Assembly (NCBI GenBank): GCA_020466095.1
Contig: CM035806.1
Location: 135,134,981 to 135,198,980, forward strand
DNA length: 64,000 nt
Direction of reading: 5' to 3'
Origin: Chlorops oryzae
Lineage: Eukaryota > Arthropoda > Insecta > Diptera > Chloropidae
Both the position numbers and the translations under genes were made by a program. Shown one piece after another: positions 52,401 to 64,000 of the stretch. Each line of letters opens with the position of its first letter. The stretch's first letter is position 1. The notes below the pieces were generated by a model. The model saw only the letters and a list, made by a program, of their open reading frames with translations. It was not told the DNA's origin and searched no databases.

Positions 52401-53394
52401 AATTCAATGGGTCACTCAACGTGTTCACTCTATCCGGAGTTCACTCTCTCCAGACTCGACTGTATTACAATGTATTTTATATGTTAATATTTAATTTAAA
52501 AAAAAAAATATATAAAATGTTTTCTATTTAAATTGGCAATTGTATTTTCATTGCTTGCGATACCGTAAAGTAGTGACCTCAATCGAAGGGCTGAAGTCTG
52601 TTGGAGAGCGACTTCTCGTGGCTTCTCTGAGCCGCTTTCAACTTCGAATTCGAATAAAGCCGAAACAATTTTCGCATATTTTTTTTCTTTCAATTCGAAA
52701 TCGAAGTCCGCAATTTGCGTTTATTGTCAAGTTATAATTTGCCATGCACGATGGAAGAATTAAAAATAAAAATAGTTTCAGCATTCGGCATTGATTTCAT
52801 GGGGTTGGAGGTTATCTCGTTTAATTCGACGAACGAAACATACAACATAAATCACTGAAACTAAAGTTTCCGAAATTTGTTTGACAAAAAAAAAGAAGAG
52901 AATCAAAGAACAAAAAAAAAAAAAAAACGTGTGGTTTTATTGTGAATGAATTGAAAATTCATTTTAAATAATAATATACGCACGTTTTGCATAGAGCGAG
53001 CAGGATTTAAATCTCATGAATCAATTTAACTAGTGGGTATTAATGTAATCCAAATCAAAATACGATTAAAAAGAGCTTCACATTTGCAAATCGTCATTGT
53101 CATAATCAAGGCTTCACAGTCCAAATATTTTGTGGGCATGACTTGAAAAATTAATTCAGTGCCTCTTCAAATCGTACGATCGTGCACGTGGAGAGGAATT
53201 TCTAGACCCAAAATATATCCATCATAGGTAAGAATAACGTTTTGCCGTTCGGAGTCGGCGTCAAAACTGTAGGTCCCACTTTTCCTATTAGAGCGATACA
53301 GACAGCGACTGGCCAGCCGACAGGTCGGTCAACTGGGTAAATCACAACATCATTGGTGAGAATATTTAAAGCTAGCTCATATTCCATCAAACTG

Positions 53395-53941
53395 GAATGA
53401 GGTGAATGTGGTGTTCATCCCCAAACCGGGAAAAGCAAATGAACACAATCCCAAGGCCTTCAGCCCTTTAAGCGTCAGTTCAATTTTTCCATTAAAACAA
53501 TGGAGAAACTTATTGATCAGTACATAAGACCAAACTGTCTGAAAAATGAACCACTGAACAAAGAACAATTTGCCTACCAACCTGGCAAGTCCATTGTGAC
53601 TGCCATACACAGCCTCAGTACCATAATAGAAAAGGCTAGCCAGGCAAAGCAAATAGCCCTGTGTGCATTCATAGACATCTCCGGGGCTTTCGATAACACC
53701 TCTTTCAAAGCTATCGAAACAACCATGTAACAAAAAGCTATTCCACCCCTAATAAGTAGTTAAATGGGTACTAAACATGGAGGAGAGAAACAGACGATCA
53801 ATGCCGCAATGTGGATATCCTCAAGGTGGAGTACTATCGCCCCTATTATGGATTCTAGTCATTGAGGATCTCCTTAACCGCCTCCAAGATCAAGGATTTG
53901 CAGCGCAGGCATATGCAGATGACCTCGTCATCTGTGTAGCC
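53395..53941 (+). pseudogene. LINE reverse transcriptase, first part
   Basis: WNEVNVVFIPKPGKANEH is the fingers motif of LINE reverse transcriptases. After a frameshift near 53490 comes KTMEKLIDQYIRPN, then QFAYQPGKSIVTAIHSL and CAFIDISGAFDNTSF, which contains the first catalytic aspartate. A stop at about 53728 is followed by MPQCGYPQGGVLSPLLW and AYADDLVICVA, the catalytic YADD box. The first-strand polymerase of a retrotransposon is therefore recognisable but broken by a frameshift, a stop and the insertion at 53942. Motif style suggests a LOA- or Jockey-group element; the clade is not fixed. Confidence 0.88.
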
Positions 53942-54417
53942 CAGAGATGGGCGCACCAACACCATTGCACTTATCGCACTTGCGTATGGCGTAGTAGCAA
54001 CTCGACAAAAGCACTGAGAGAAAAGTTTGCGTAGATACGATCGGCAAGCGATAACTAACAAAAGAAACCAAGTGGGAAATTTTTAGGTTTTAATTAATTT
54101 TTTTTTTGCTTTTATCAGCTATAAATTTTATGGCACGAAAAATAATGCCTTTTCACATAATATTCAGCGCATCGGTTTGCAATGTAATGACAAATAAGAC
54201 ATTGAGCCTCACCGAAAGAATTTTCAATGAACAAAAATTCTTCTTCCCATTTCGCATGAAACAATTTTCTCGCTATGTATTCGCAACAACAATGCAGAAG
54301 AAGTTCTCAGTACAACTGACAGCGAGCGACTGAGCGTTTTCATGATTCACGCACAAGTCGTGTGTAGCCGACTGCGCAGTTTGCAGCGCCCCGCGGGATA
54401 GCGCTCGCCCACCGCTG
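53942..54417. mobile_element. 476-bp hAT-type MITE inside the LINE, with 8-bp TSD
   Basis: The left end CAGAGATGGGCG and the inverse of the right end (CAGCGGTGGGCG) match at 10 of 12 positions. The direct repeat GTGTAGCC is exact on both sides (53934-53941 and 54418-54425). Removing the insert and one repeat rejoins the LINE frame after the YADD box. The CAG ends plus an 8-bp duplication are the hAT hallmark. Only short frames occur inside. Confidence 0.9.
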
Positions 54418-54700
54418 GTGTAGCCGGATGGGATGACAACACCATCTCGTACCGCATGCAAACGACCCTTCAACTGGTAACAAACTGGTGTGATGAGAAG
54501 GGTCTTACTATTCATCCGAACAAAACAAAATTAGTGCCCTTTACTAAAAGGACTAAGACCAATCTCCTTAGTCCAGAAATCTCGGGCAACTACAACCAAT
54601 TCAGCGAGGAAGCCTCATTCCTGGGAGTGATCTTAGACAAAAGGCTGAGCTGGAATTCTCATACATACCACATTGTCAACAAAGCCTCAAAAGAAGAAAT
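54418..54700 (+). pseudogene. LINE reverse transcriptase, second part
   Basis: Continues the reading frame of 53941 after the insert: GWDDNTISYRMQTTLQLVTN, WCDEKGLTIHPNKTKLVPFT, then ASFLGVILDKRLSWNSH, the usual thumb-proximal 'N..KT....F' and 'LG..LD..L.W..H' motifs. Similarity fades after NKASK, near 54690. Confidence 0.85.
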
Positions 54701-55262
54701 AAGAATAACGTTGATCCAAAACGTTTTCAATCCAAATACATATAAAATGGGTGGAATGGACCCAACTAAATATGGAAAAAAGCTTATCAAATAGTTGTAT
54801 GATAGATCTATTGATCTATCTGTTTTCAAAGTTTCGTTTTCAATTTCGTTTGCAATTAAACATCTTCAAAGACTGAAATGTTAATTAACAGTGTTATCAT
54901 GCTAACAAAAATGTTTGCCAAAAACAGCGTACGATTAAAACATATAAATTTTTTTTCAGTTTTTTATCAAAAAAATTGACAGCATTTTGAATAATGCCGT
55001 GTTTATACTTCTGACAATTTTGTCAAAATCTCTTTCAAAAAAATCGTCGTTTGTGAGTCCGAAATGACCCAGAATAAAATAGGATCATCCAAAGATTAAT
55101 CTTTGAGTGCTCCTTTTCAATGCAATGGATTACTCCACAAATGCCCGAGCTTCATGCATTTTGTACTCCCTTTTAGAATTGCATGTCCTTACAGACGAAT
55201 GATACTTTTGAACTCCTATTGGAGATCAAACACAGTACTCCTTTCGACCCCGAAACGGTGGG

Positions 55263-55280
55263 CAGCGAGAGAGAGAGAAA

Positions 55281-55364
<84 letters not shown>

Positions 55365-55370
55365 AAGAGA
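55263..55370. repeat. (GA)n microsatellite within LINE remnant
   Basis: GA-rich dinucleotide repeat with AAAG interruptions. The Arg/Glu and Ser/Leu frames across it are artefacts. Confidence 0.93.
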
Positions 55371-55374
55371 GTCA

Positions 55375-55615
55375 AATACTTGCTGAGGACGACACATGTA
55401 GACTGTGTCTTCAGGACAATGAGACGGTGGTACACATTGTGTGCCACTGTCCTGCACTGTCAAGAAGAAGAATGGCAATCACGGGACACCATTGGATGGG
55501 TGAGGACGAGTTTGGCAGGCTTAAGGTCAAAGGCTTCCTTGCAATTACAGATGGCGTAGTCATAATAGTTGAGACCGAACGCTATTCGGCACAACAACCA
55601 AGACGACGCATCTAA
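55375..55615 (+). pseudogene. LINE C-terminal zinc-knuckle-like region
   Basis: LAEDDTCRLCLQDNETVVHI, then VCHCPALSRRRM, form a C..C....ET..HI.C.C motif typical of the C-terminus of LOA/Jockey-group LINE proteins. About 45 more codons follow to a TAA at 55613-55615. The RNase H part that should precede it is missing. Confidence 0.8.
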
Positions 55616-55954
55616 TGAAATCTAACGAGTAGGGCGGGAATTGCTGAGATCCTAGCCGCAACAGTTATCATCACACGGTTAACGCCAGTTAACAGATCGG
55701 TACTGACGTGCTCGTCGGGAACTCCGCGGGACGGATGATGGTAACTATCGTCATCATTCCTAGGAGATTACAGACGGCAAACATCTGTCAGCATACAGAG
55801 ACTCTTTATAAGAACGGAAGCCTAATTTAGGGCTTCAGCTCTCTTAAAGAGCCTTGAAGGACGAAAAAGGACCCAACGCTGCCGTGGTCTGCTTTGGCTA
55901 GTCCTTCAATTCGGTGGGGCCACTTGATGCGATCTGAGGCTCTCCAACGTCCCA

Positions 55955-56005
<51 letters not shown>

Positions 56006-57172
56006 AATTTCAAATATCTTTTTTTTAATGTTTACTTCTCGCTTTTAATTCCGCCTGTTCTGGGATTTGAACCTCGGGACTTTCGATTTCTAGACATGTG
56101 CTCACCCATCTACACCGTGCTTGCCGAATCGAAAGTCACGGACTTTTTTTCGTTTACAAATTTAAGTTCAAACTGAATTTTATTTTATTTCGATTTCGTT
56201 TTGCTCCGAATGGATGAAGCCCAACTAACAAAATAGGTCGAAAATAAGTCGATTCGACTGCGTTTAAGGGCACACTATTTGTTTGACCTGACCTAAATAA
56301 AGCAAAATTACGTCCATTCGACGTTGATTCGTCGAAAGTGGGGAATAGAATGGAAGTCGATTGGCAGTAATAATAGGGCATAATAAGGCATTTAGTTGTT
56401 AAAGTTAGGGAGTTAAGAATGCAGTTCGACCAAAAATAAGTATAAAAGAAGTCAAAAGGACGTCGAAATTACGAAATGTTCACCTAAACTGGGCTTATGA
56501 ATTAAATGAATTCCAGTAGAGAAAAAGAGAAAGATATAGGTATAATAATTTCTTACTTATTAATATGTATTTACACATAGTGCAATGAATGAAAGAATGA
56601 AAATTCTAGCAACTACTTATGTTATTTGAAAAAAAGAATAAATAAAATATGGGTTTTATGGAAAAATATTTTCGATTCACAAAACCAAATTATATATGCC
56701 AGCTAAGATTTATGGTGAAAGTATTTCTTGCAATTCTGAATTTTTCACGGGCCATTTCAATTATGAAAAATAAAAGAAAATTTTATTTAAAAAAATTTTT
56801 TTTTCATACTGAAACTGATTGAGAAGAAGAATTTGCAAACTGAAATACGAAACAAGATGGCAGAACGTAAACATGGACCACAAAGTCGAATATCCTTGTT
56901 TTCTTAACCAAATAGGTCAAATTCCATAAGGTATTCCAACTTATTGAGGCATTCTAGAGACAATTCGACCTAATTCGGCGTTTTGCCTTTAAATCGCCTT
57001 GAAAGTAAATATTCCGCCAAAATACTCGACATTTCACAAACACGTTCGTGCAATGTACATTTAGCGCAAATAGAAAGAGATATGGCGTGACGTCATGATG
57101 GAGTTTTTCATGACGTGTTGTTGTCTTGCATGTGAATCAAGGGAACTTTTGTGTTTTATTTTTATATTTGAA

Positions 57173-57412
57173 GAGCTTAGGAACAAAAAGTGACATTTAC
57201 ACTTTTTATTTTTTTGAGTAAATTGAGAAAATAAATATTAAAAAGTAACTTTTTGCCCTAGAAGCAGCTTTTCAAGCTCATTTTTCTACGAAGCAAGTAA
57301 CTTTTTAAACTAATCTTAGCGGATAATGATAAAATTCAACCTTTTGAGTCGTATAAAAATGAAAAACCCAAAAATTCCAAACACGTAAATGTCACCTTTT
57401 GTTCCTAAGCTC
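57173..57412. mobile_element. 240-bp nested MITE, TIR GAGCTTAGGAACAAAA
   Basis: GAGCTTAGGAACAAAAAGTG at the left is inverted at the right (TTTTGTTCCTAAGCTC), and the arms run on through ACATTTAC. No target duplication was identified with certainty. Confidence 0.75.
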
Positions 57413-57587
57413 CTCATTTAACTAACGATTTAATTAAAAAATCCTATTTTTTTGTTGTATTTTACGCCGAGATTTAACTAAATCGAGTTTTGGTCCCGGT
57501 CAACAAACTGGGCATATATTTATGTTTGAATTAATGCATAAAAAACTCAAAACTTTTTACTATGGAAAATAATAAATGTATTCTCTT

Positions 57588-57625
<38 letters not shown>

Positions 57626-57662
57626 GGACAAATGAACAGACGGACAAATGAACAGACGGAGG
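57588..57662. repeat. (CAGA)n / GACGGACAAATGAACA tandem repeats
   Basis: A GACA tetranucleotide tract is followed by two tandem units of ACAGACGGACAAATGA, another GTCY-type microsatellite. Confidence 0.85.
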
Positions 57663-58057
57663 GGCATACTTAAATATAAGCTTAATATAAAAAGGGCGTA
57701 ACATGCATTTTCAGTATTTTACAGGGAAAAAAATAACTGAATAAAAGAGGAAGATTTGTAGTTTTGACTTTTTTAATGTAGTTTTTATAAGAAAGTCTAA
57801 GTAATTGAATACTGTAAAATTGTTTAACCATTTTATATTTCCCATAAAACTGTTTTCGGTTTAAAATGTAATCCTTCAAAATATTTGTGCATTTCAAATT
57901 GAATTTTTAGTCGAAATGAATTCAGATTCTAGAGCATGCCTGTATATGATATGACCATCTACGAAATTCATCTATATTAAGCTAACGATATGTCTTTTTT
58001 ACTCTATAGAAAAATATTGAAAACATTACCTACTATTTTCAAAAAAGAAAAACATTA

Positions 58058-58193
58058 AGGGGTCTCATGCAAAACATTTACACCGTGTAAACTGAGTTAA
58101 GTAAGTAAAAAAGTCAAAATTTCATACAAAATTTGACAGTTTTATTAATTTTTCTCAGTTTACACGGTGTAGCTGCGTTCCATGAGGACCCTT
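58058..58193. mobile_element. 136-bp nested MITE, TIR AAGGGGTCTCATG
   Basis: AAGGGGTCTCATG..ACACCGTGTAAACTGAG on the left is inverted as CTCAGTTTACACGGTGT..CATGAGGACCCTT on the right, with a few mismatches. Confidence 0.75.
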
Positions 58194-58899
58194 ATTGTAA
58201 TTTTAAATATTTGAAATAAAACACAAATTTACTGCATTTGTACATAAAAATAAACATAAATAAAACACAAAAATTGGCTTGAGTTACACTCAAAACAACA
58301 TCAGCGTCATATGAGAAGTTCTGACGTGACGTCATTTGCGCAGTTAGAGCTGAGAGCATCATGCTCTTTGGCGCTACGTTAGATCGAAAACATTCACGCT
58401 CTTATGAATTGGGCAAATATAGGGCAGAACAGGGCATATGATTTTTTTAGTTTGACTTATTTCGTCCTAATCGACAATTTGACTTTAAGGTCGAAAAATC
58501 AAGACTACTCGACTTTTACGTTGAAGTATCCAATAAAATAAGTCAATTTTTGCCTTAATATAGCCTTTAAAGTAAAACGGACTTGATACTTGAATTTAAG
58601 GTAAAAATTTGGTTTATATGCCTTAAAAACTTCAGATAATTTCGAAATCAAAGTCAAGTCACTTCTAAGGCATTAAGGAGGGCATTTTTAACATTTTTTC
58701 AACCAAAAATTTTATTAAAAGTTGAAATGACTTTGAAGGCATCGCAAAGGTAGAATTTAAGTAATTTCTACCTTGAAAAAAAGACTGTAAAGACAGGTAA
58801 TTTATAAGGCAAAAAAAACGGTCAAAAATAGGGAAAATTCAACCAAACTAGGTCGAATGGACTTAATGCTGGTCAGATTTCCCTATCTTGCTTGTTGGG

Positions 58900-59770
58900 A
58901 GAAGTCATTACTCCTCAAATCCTCCATTTTGGATTGCTCGCAAAAACTTCGAATGGCTGGACAAGTCAATCCTCCTTCAATGCTCGATTTTTGCTTTGTT
59001 CTTAAACTTTTTACTGGGTAGTAGGAAACACTACCCAAACTGATGGACCAAAGGGAGGGCCAAACAGTGGTTCTCGTCTATAGGTTTCAATGGCAATTAG
59101 GGGACCCACCATAGAAATCCCACTCATCGCGCTGGCAGTGCTGAAACAGATATTTGGCTTAAATAAATAATATGTATGATCATCGAAATGGTCATATATG
59201 GTTGTTAGTTTGAAGGAACTTAGAATCGGATATGATCTTTTGACGGACACATATATGTATGTGGGATGTGTTAAAGTTCTATGTAGCAATACTATTGTTT
59301 TAAGCAAAACTGTAAGTTTTTTAATCTTTATCAAACTATAAATCATCGATTTGATCATATCAGAATTGAAGGCTTATGCGTCATTTCCCAAAGTGCTCAG
59401 CAATGCCTACAGATGTTCAACAAACGTATGCGTATAAAATCAATTCCAATGAAATCTAAAGTCGATTAAAGCTTCTGCTATATTGTTAGGATGTGTTGAA
59501 TATTTGCGAGACTCTCGGGCGAGAATTCCTTTAACTACTAATGAAAACAAGAAAAGTAAGTAATAAAGCAAACAAGAGGCTGTTGGTTTAGTTTTCCATT
59601 TTTTATTCATACATGTATGTAATTATGATATATAGATATACGTTGTTCCGAAGCCAAAGAGTTGCAATATGTACTCATGTTCTTGAAAAAGCTGAAATAA
59701 TGTTCTTATGGTGTCATGATGTCAGTTTTTCTAATTACATACAATCATAACGTACGAAAAAGCCTTCGTT

Positions 59771-59816
<46 letters not shown>

Positions 59817-60377
59817 TTATATATTTATGTATATATGTGTATATATGTGCTATCTATACGCTATTTCATATACTTAAATATTCCTAAATAGGTCTTTGGT
59901 GTACTTAGCTGTATTCGTTCAGAAGGTGTACTTCCGTCTACTTTGGTTTTTATGGTTGATATGTACCTATAATACAATTTGAAAAAACTTATGAATTAAA
60001 TAAATAATTTTTTGGGTATGTACATACGTACAATTACACACCTAAGTATATCTGTGCGCATGTTGCTAATTATCTGACTTCAAGGGCCCTGGCCATGGCC
60101 GCACAAAATGTACAAATTATTTCCTTTAAATACTCGTGTCCCTCAAAATCTTACATTAAATGCCATAAGCTCTCGTTATGGGCATTCTCTCCGAGCCCTT
60201 ATTATGGCATTTAAAACATTCACAAAAGTTTTCAATTATTTCTACTTAACTAAAAACGAAAAAAAAAAATTGCACCATTTTCGGCCGTTAATAAATTTCA
60301 ACCAAAATTTTTACATTATTAGAACATAGCTAGAAGTTAAAAAGTGCACCCATTTCGAGAAATGAGTGGGCCATGCA
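58900..60377. other. Non-coding, AT-rich
   Basis: No gene is supported. Near 59490 there is a half copy of the TGTGTTGAATATTTGC motif, and at 59771-59850 a TA microsatellite. Confidence 0.35.
59771..59850. repeat. (TA)n microsatellite
   Basis: About 45 bases of TA repeat, extended by TATTTATA variants. Confidence 0.92.
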
Positions 60378-61438
60378 TACGGTGACCATCATATCTGTTT
60401 TGCGCAGAGTTTTTCTCTGTTTTTTAGGCGCTTGTTCTGCGGTTTTTTTGTTTTAGTGAAAAATAGCGGAAATGTTCAGGTTTTTGTTCTGTTTTTCTTC
60501 GCCATGCAAATCAAATAGATTCTAACTGCAGCAGCCTTTACACAAGTCAATTATTGACAATAATTGAAAATAATTTGAGCTTACCGGGTTCGAATGGCCC
60601 AACTGAAAAGGTATTTTCTATTTAAAATAACACTAGCTTTCAGTGGTTTTGTTGCCGCGATTTCGTTAGGAGTTTTGGATTAGGGTGGAACAGTTTTAAA
60701 AATTTTTTCTCAGCTTTGGTTTTGCAGCTACCATCGATTTTTTTTTCTAAAAATCTTCCATTGTTTAACTTTTACGGAATAAAATAGATATTAGCGCTTT
60801 AGTAACTTATTATGATTGGTTGCGTATCAAAGTCAATACCACTATCTATCAACTGATGTTTTTTTCAAGAAAATACAGCTTGTAGTTTTGGAGGAATGTG
60901 CTTCGCAATTGTGATAAAAGGGGGACATTTTTCAGGTTTTTCTCGATTTTCGGAGTTGATTTTCCATGTTCTAATATGAGAGAAATTTTTAAAAACTATT
61001 CTTTCTAAGTATATGGCTTAAAAGGTGCTTCTTAATACTAGGTTTCCAAGCTGAATTTTTTGAGATCGGATCGAAAATGTGGATGGTACGGAACGAATTG
61101 TGAAAAAAACGACGCTCTCATTTTTAATGTACAAAAAACAACTCTCATGTTTTTCAACTGAATTGATCTTGTGGTTCAATTTCCCTTTTACACTTTAAAA
61201 TTTTATTCCTAAAAATTTATTTTTAATTTCATAGATACATATTTGCCAAGAAACGTCCATGCCTTTCATTGCTCTAGGGAAATTGCTCCATCTATCATTT
61301 ACCAAGAAATGTATGTAGGTCAAGCACTCTATTAGGGGCTGACCATTTAATTAAATTAAATAAACTAAGTTGAAGACTAAAAAAAAAAAATAAGTATATA
61401 CAATTTTTGTTCTGTTTTTCAATTTATGGTCACCGTAG
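60378..61438. mobile_element. Possible TIR element, ends TACGGTGACCAT
   Basis: TACGGTGACCAT at the left and its inverse ATGGTCACCGTA at the right are followed on both arms by a CTGTTTT / AAAACAG word. The match is short, so chance cannot be excluded. The interior has no transposase. Confidence 0.35.
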
Positions 61439-61545
61439 CTGTGCAATACCCAAAATATGGATCAATTTACTCGAGAGACCAAAATCGATACATTCATTTG
61501 GCAGGAGATTGTCTTAGGATCGCATTCCAATTGGGCAGAATCATT

Positions 61546-61621
61546 AACCCATTTTGGACGCACAATAACAAATAGCCATTAATTTTGTTCGAAAAATGGA
61601 ACAGCCGATCCAAAATGGGTT
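61546..61621. mobile_element. 76-bp mini-MITE, TIR AACCCATTTTG, copy 2
   Basis: Same length and layout as 20876-20951, with AACCCATTTTGGACG at the left and GATCCAAAATGGGTT at the right. Here the palindromic ends are longer than in copy 1. Confidence 0.78.
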
Positions 61622-64000
61622 AAATGTGCAATGTGCCTCTTAAAGATGCCTGAAAGTATGCTTACATGAAAATGAAAATGTTACATTTCCAACGTAAGGC
61701 ATTTACATCCTGATAAGCTAAGTGAATAAAAAATTCATATCAGAGCTTGGCGAGGAGATATTGCACTGAAAAAATCGTAACAATTTTTGTTTTTGGCACT
61801 TATAGAAAATATCCTTTTTCTGCTGCCTCCTCAAAGGTTGGCAAGCCTATTATAAGGCACATCGGTGGAATAAAAAGAATATATGAAATATATTTCTTAG
61901 TATATCACTTTTTCTCAATGGTTTCTTGCGAGAAATTATTCTTTTGTCTCAAAATTGACTGCAAAGTATTAACCTGATGCATGGGAAGGGTGGGTGGATT
62001 GGGATGGCAAAATTTTAAGCAACGGATCTCTTCCAAAACAGCTGAACTTCATAAATTGTTAGTTACAATCGACTTTGAGTCCGGGGTATGAGCTAGGAGT
62101 TTTGAAGAAAACATTTACTCTCTGGCCATTTATGGTGACACAGAGGGACGCTTGAAGGCCTTTAGTCCTGACTTCTCGACTCGACGGGGATTTTTCGGAT
62201 AAAAGTGTTAGACATTCGGAACAATACGAGTATTTTGGGCAGGTCTAGGCGTACATCGCCTACAAGAAGAGCAACTGTTGTGGAACTGGGCGGGTACATT
62301 TAAGCAATTCCATTAAGTCCGATCTTCATCCGTATACTAAGGCTCCAATAACACTAGCTTACAGCATTTTTTCCCGCGATATCTTAATGCTCTTTTCTTG
62401 TGGACTTTAAACCTTTTCACAAAAATACGTGGCATACTTTACGGCTTAAATTTGTAATTTTCATTCCTTACACATTGCCTTATAAAAATATTAATTTGTT
62501 ATTTATGCATAGATTTTGAGAGCTAATATCTCATTTTGTTCGTTAGAGAGCGTTCAAGTATAACGTAACGCAATTTTTGAAGATTTTTATGTAAGTTAAA
62601 GAGGTTGGTTTTTTGATTTTGTGGATAATACATTTCCTTAAGAAGCTACTTAAAAATCTACAAAGTCTACATGTACATATATATATGAATGTATAAATAT
62701 ATATTAGAAAATAGTTGCATACGTTTTCCATAGTTTTATAATTTGTTTATTTTTATTTAAAGTTTAAAGACTAGAAAATCTCGTCAGATTTGCTTTTTAA
62801 CAAATAAATTCTAATATTTTTTTGGTATTCTCTTGTTGGATTCCGTTTCACAATTGCCAGCTTTTTTTTTAAATTATTTTAATTTAATTTAATTTAATTT
62901 GAAAAATATTTTTATCGCTTAGCTTTTATTTTTGTATAGCGTTTTTTTTTTTGTGTTCGTTACGGGATCTGTTAAAAGTGACCACATTGGAATCGCTAAA
63001 TAAAAAAACTCTACTAAAAAGCAAAGAATCTCCTCAAAAATGCAGGTGGCGTGTCCTCTAATCTACGAGAAGTGTAAAAAAGAGTGTAAAATACAATAAA
63101 TATGTCTATTACGAACAAAAAAAATAAAATAATGTAAAATAAAAAAATACTGTTGAGATTCAAAATATGTTTTCTCTTCGCTTACAGTGCTTAAAACTTA
63201 TTTAAGAATAATAAACATTTAGTACACACAAAGTACTTTACCTAATTGAATGTTTCATGGAAATAAAGAATTCCTTGAGAATTGAGTGCGATCTACATAC
63301 GTTCGAATTGTTACATCCAAGTTGAATATAAAACAAGTGTATTCAAGGGTGTTTTGGCACAAAAAATCGCCAGGTTTTTTCTTGTTCAGATTAGGACAGC
63401 TCTCTTTTTGATCTCCACTTAAACTCCTATTTAATTAAACATAGCTGTATATTACCTCTAACTTAAAACGTTTCGAAGCGCACTGTGGCCACACGGCCTT
63501 CAATATCCCAGAAGGGAATAGATTCGTGCACGATAATTCATATACAATGAAGGTAATATTTAACTTTACTTCTCTTTTCTCCGTCACAGATCAGACGATG
63601 ACCCGAGTTCCCAAATTGAAAGGAAATTTTTAAGAGTAAAGCAAAGATAGTAAGATTAAAAGGAGAGTAGTATGAAAGAGCCCAGTTGCGAGTTTTATGC
63701 TCTCCGAATTGATAATTTGAACATTCCTTAGCGAGGGGATATCATAGACTTTTCCCATCACTTTTACACATCTACATTGTTCGAGCATGGCCGCTTTGGG
63801 TAGGCATTCCCTATACCTCTCATGAGCAGGCAGAAAGTGAGGTGTTAAAAAAAGTTTTGGTTTTCCGTTTCGGTTTTGCGTTTTGGTTTTGCTTTTGCTT
63901 TTAAATTTTGGTTCAATCCTGAAAATATGCTACTTTTTAATAAAAAAACAAACACTTTTCTTTGAACACATCGTCTATTCCCTGCTCAATGACTGCAACG
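61622..64000. other. Non-coding, no gene supported
   Basis: AT-rich with poly-T runs (62860-62960) and short frames only; nothing recognisable on either strand up to the end of the window. Confidence 0.35.

Larger units (their letters stand above)
53380..56003 (+). mobile_element. Decayed non-LTR retrotransposon (LINE), nested insertion inside
   Basis: Reverse-transcriptase pieces (53395-53941 and 54418-54700), a C-terminal Cys/His motif (about 55380-55615), a 3' non-coding region and a terminal (ATT)n tail (55958-56003) lie in the expected order on the plus strand. The 5' portion is absent, as is usual for LINE insertions, and 54.70-55.37 kb of the element is replaced by unrelated sequence and a GA microsatellite. 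Confidence 0.85.
56220..58899. mobile_element. 2.7-kb TIR element with GTCGAA-rich subterminal regions
   Basis: The ends CCCAACTAACAAAATAGG and CCTATCTTGCTTGTTGGG are inverted with three mismatches in 18. Both subterminal zones carry many AAGTCGA / GTCGAAA / AGGGCATA words. TGACGTCA occurs once in each half (near 57085 and 58325). No transposase was recognised. Two smaller inverted-repeat elements lie inside. Confidence 0.65.

Noticed and set aside
55173..55478. Ser/Leu- and Arg/Glu-repeat frames
   Set aside because: Artefacts of the GA microsatellite inside the LINE remnant.

Overview
This is a eukaryotic nuclear window that looks like a higher fly (Brachycera). The evidence is AT-rich non-coding DNA full of TATG/TACA microsatellites, GT-AG split genes, a cecropia-type mariner, and GTCY-microsatellite repeats resembling the dipteran mini-me elements. 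A tephritid-like fly is plausible, but the sequence alone does not fix the species. No rRNA, tRNA, CRISPR or prokaryotic operon was seen.

Left third (1-30 kb): one probable terminal coding exon (1037-1571, + strand) of an unrecognised low-complexity protein. After it come nearly 30 kb of AT-rich sequence with no convincing gene. That stretch holds long microsatellites and many short inverted-repeat elements (MITEs), several with exact target-site duplications (12683-12928, 20113-20272, 28748-28826 and others).

Middle (31-45 kb): the main gene is on the minus strand. I reconstruct ten coding exons, 44735 down to 31330, with every splice phase consistent. It encodes a secreted protein of about 1585 residues: signal peptide, a short N-terminal segment ending in an RTKR processing site, Ser/Gln-rich segments, a very large Gly/Pro/Gln repeat core built on YPGG-type units, an acidic stretch and a Cys-containing C-terminus. 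It looks like a structural extracellular-matrix or cuticle-type protein; I do not recognise a named orthologue. One base is missing in the repeat exon near 35990, and the exon phases independently require that base. Intron 1 (38363-44663) carries a Russian-doll insertion: an apparently intact 1294-bp mariner sits inside the right terminal repeat of a CACTA/EnSpm-like element (39991-43075).

Right third (45-64 kb): mobile-element debris. It contains a nested set of palindromic elements (45.7-49.7 kb), a mini-me-like repeat with a GACA microsatellite (51.5-52.4 kb) and a decayed LINE (53.4-56.0 kb) whose reverse-transcriptase region is split by a 476-bp hAT-type MITE with a perfect 8-bp target duplication. 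A 2.7-kb inverted-repeat element (56220-58899) itself contains two smaller ones. No host gene is supported to the right of 45.1 kb.

All identifications come from reading the sequence; no database search or folding program was run.
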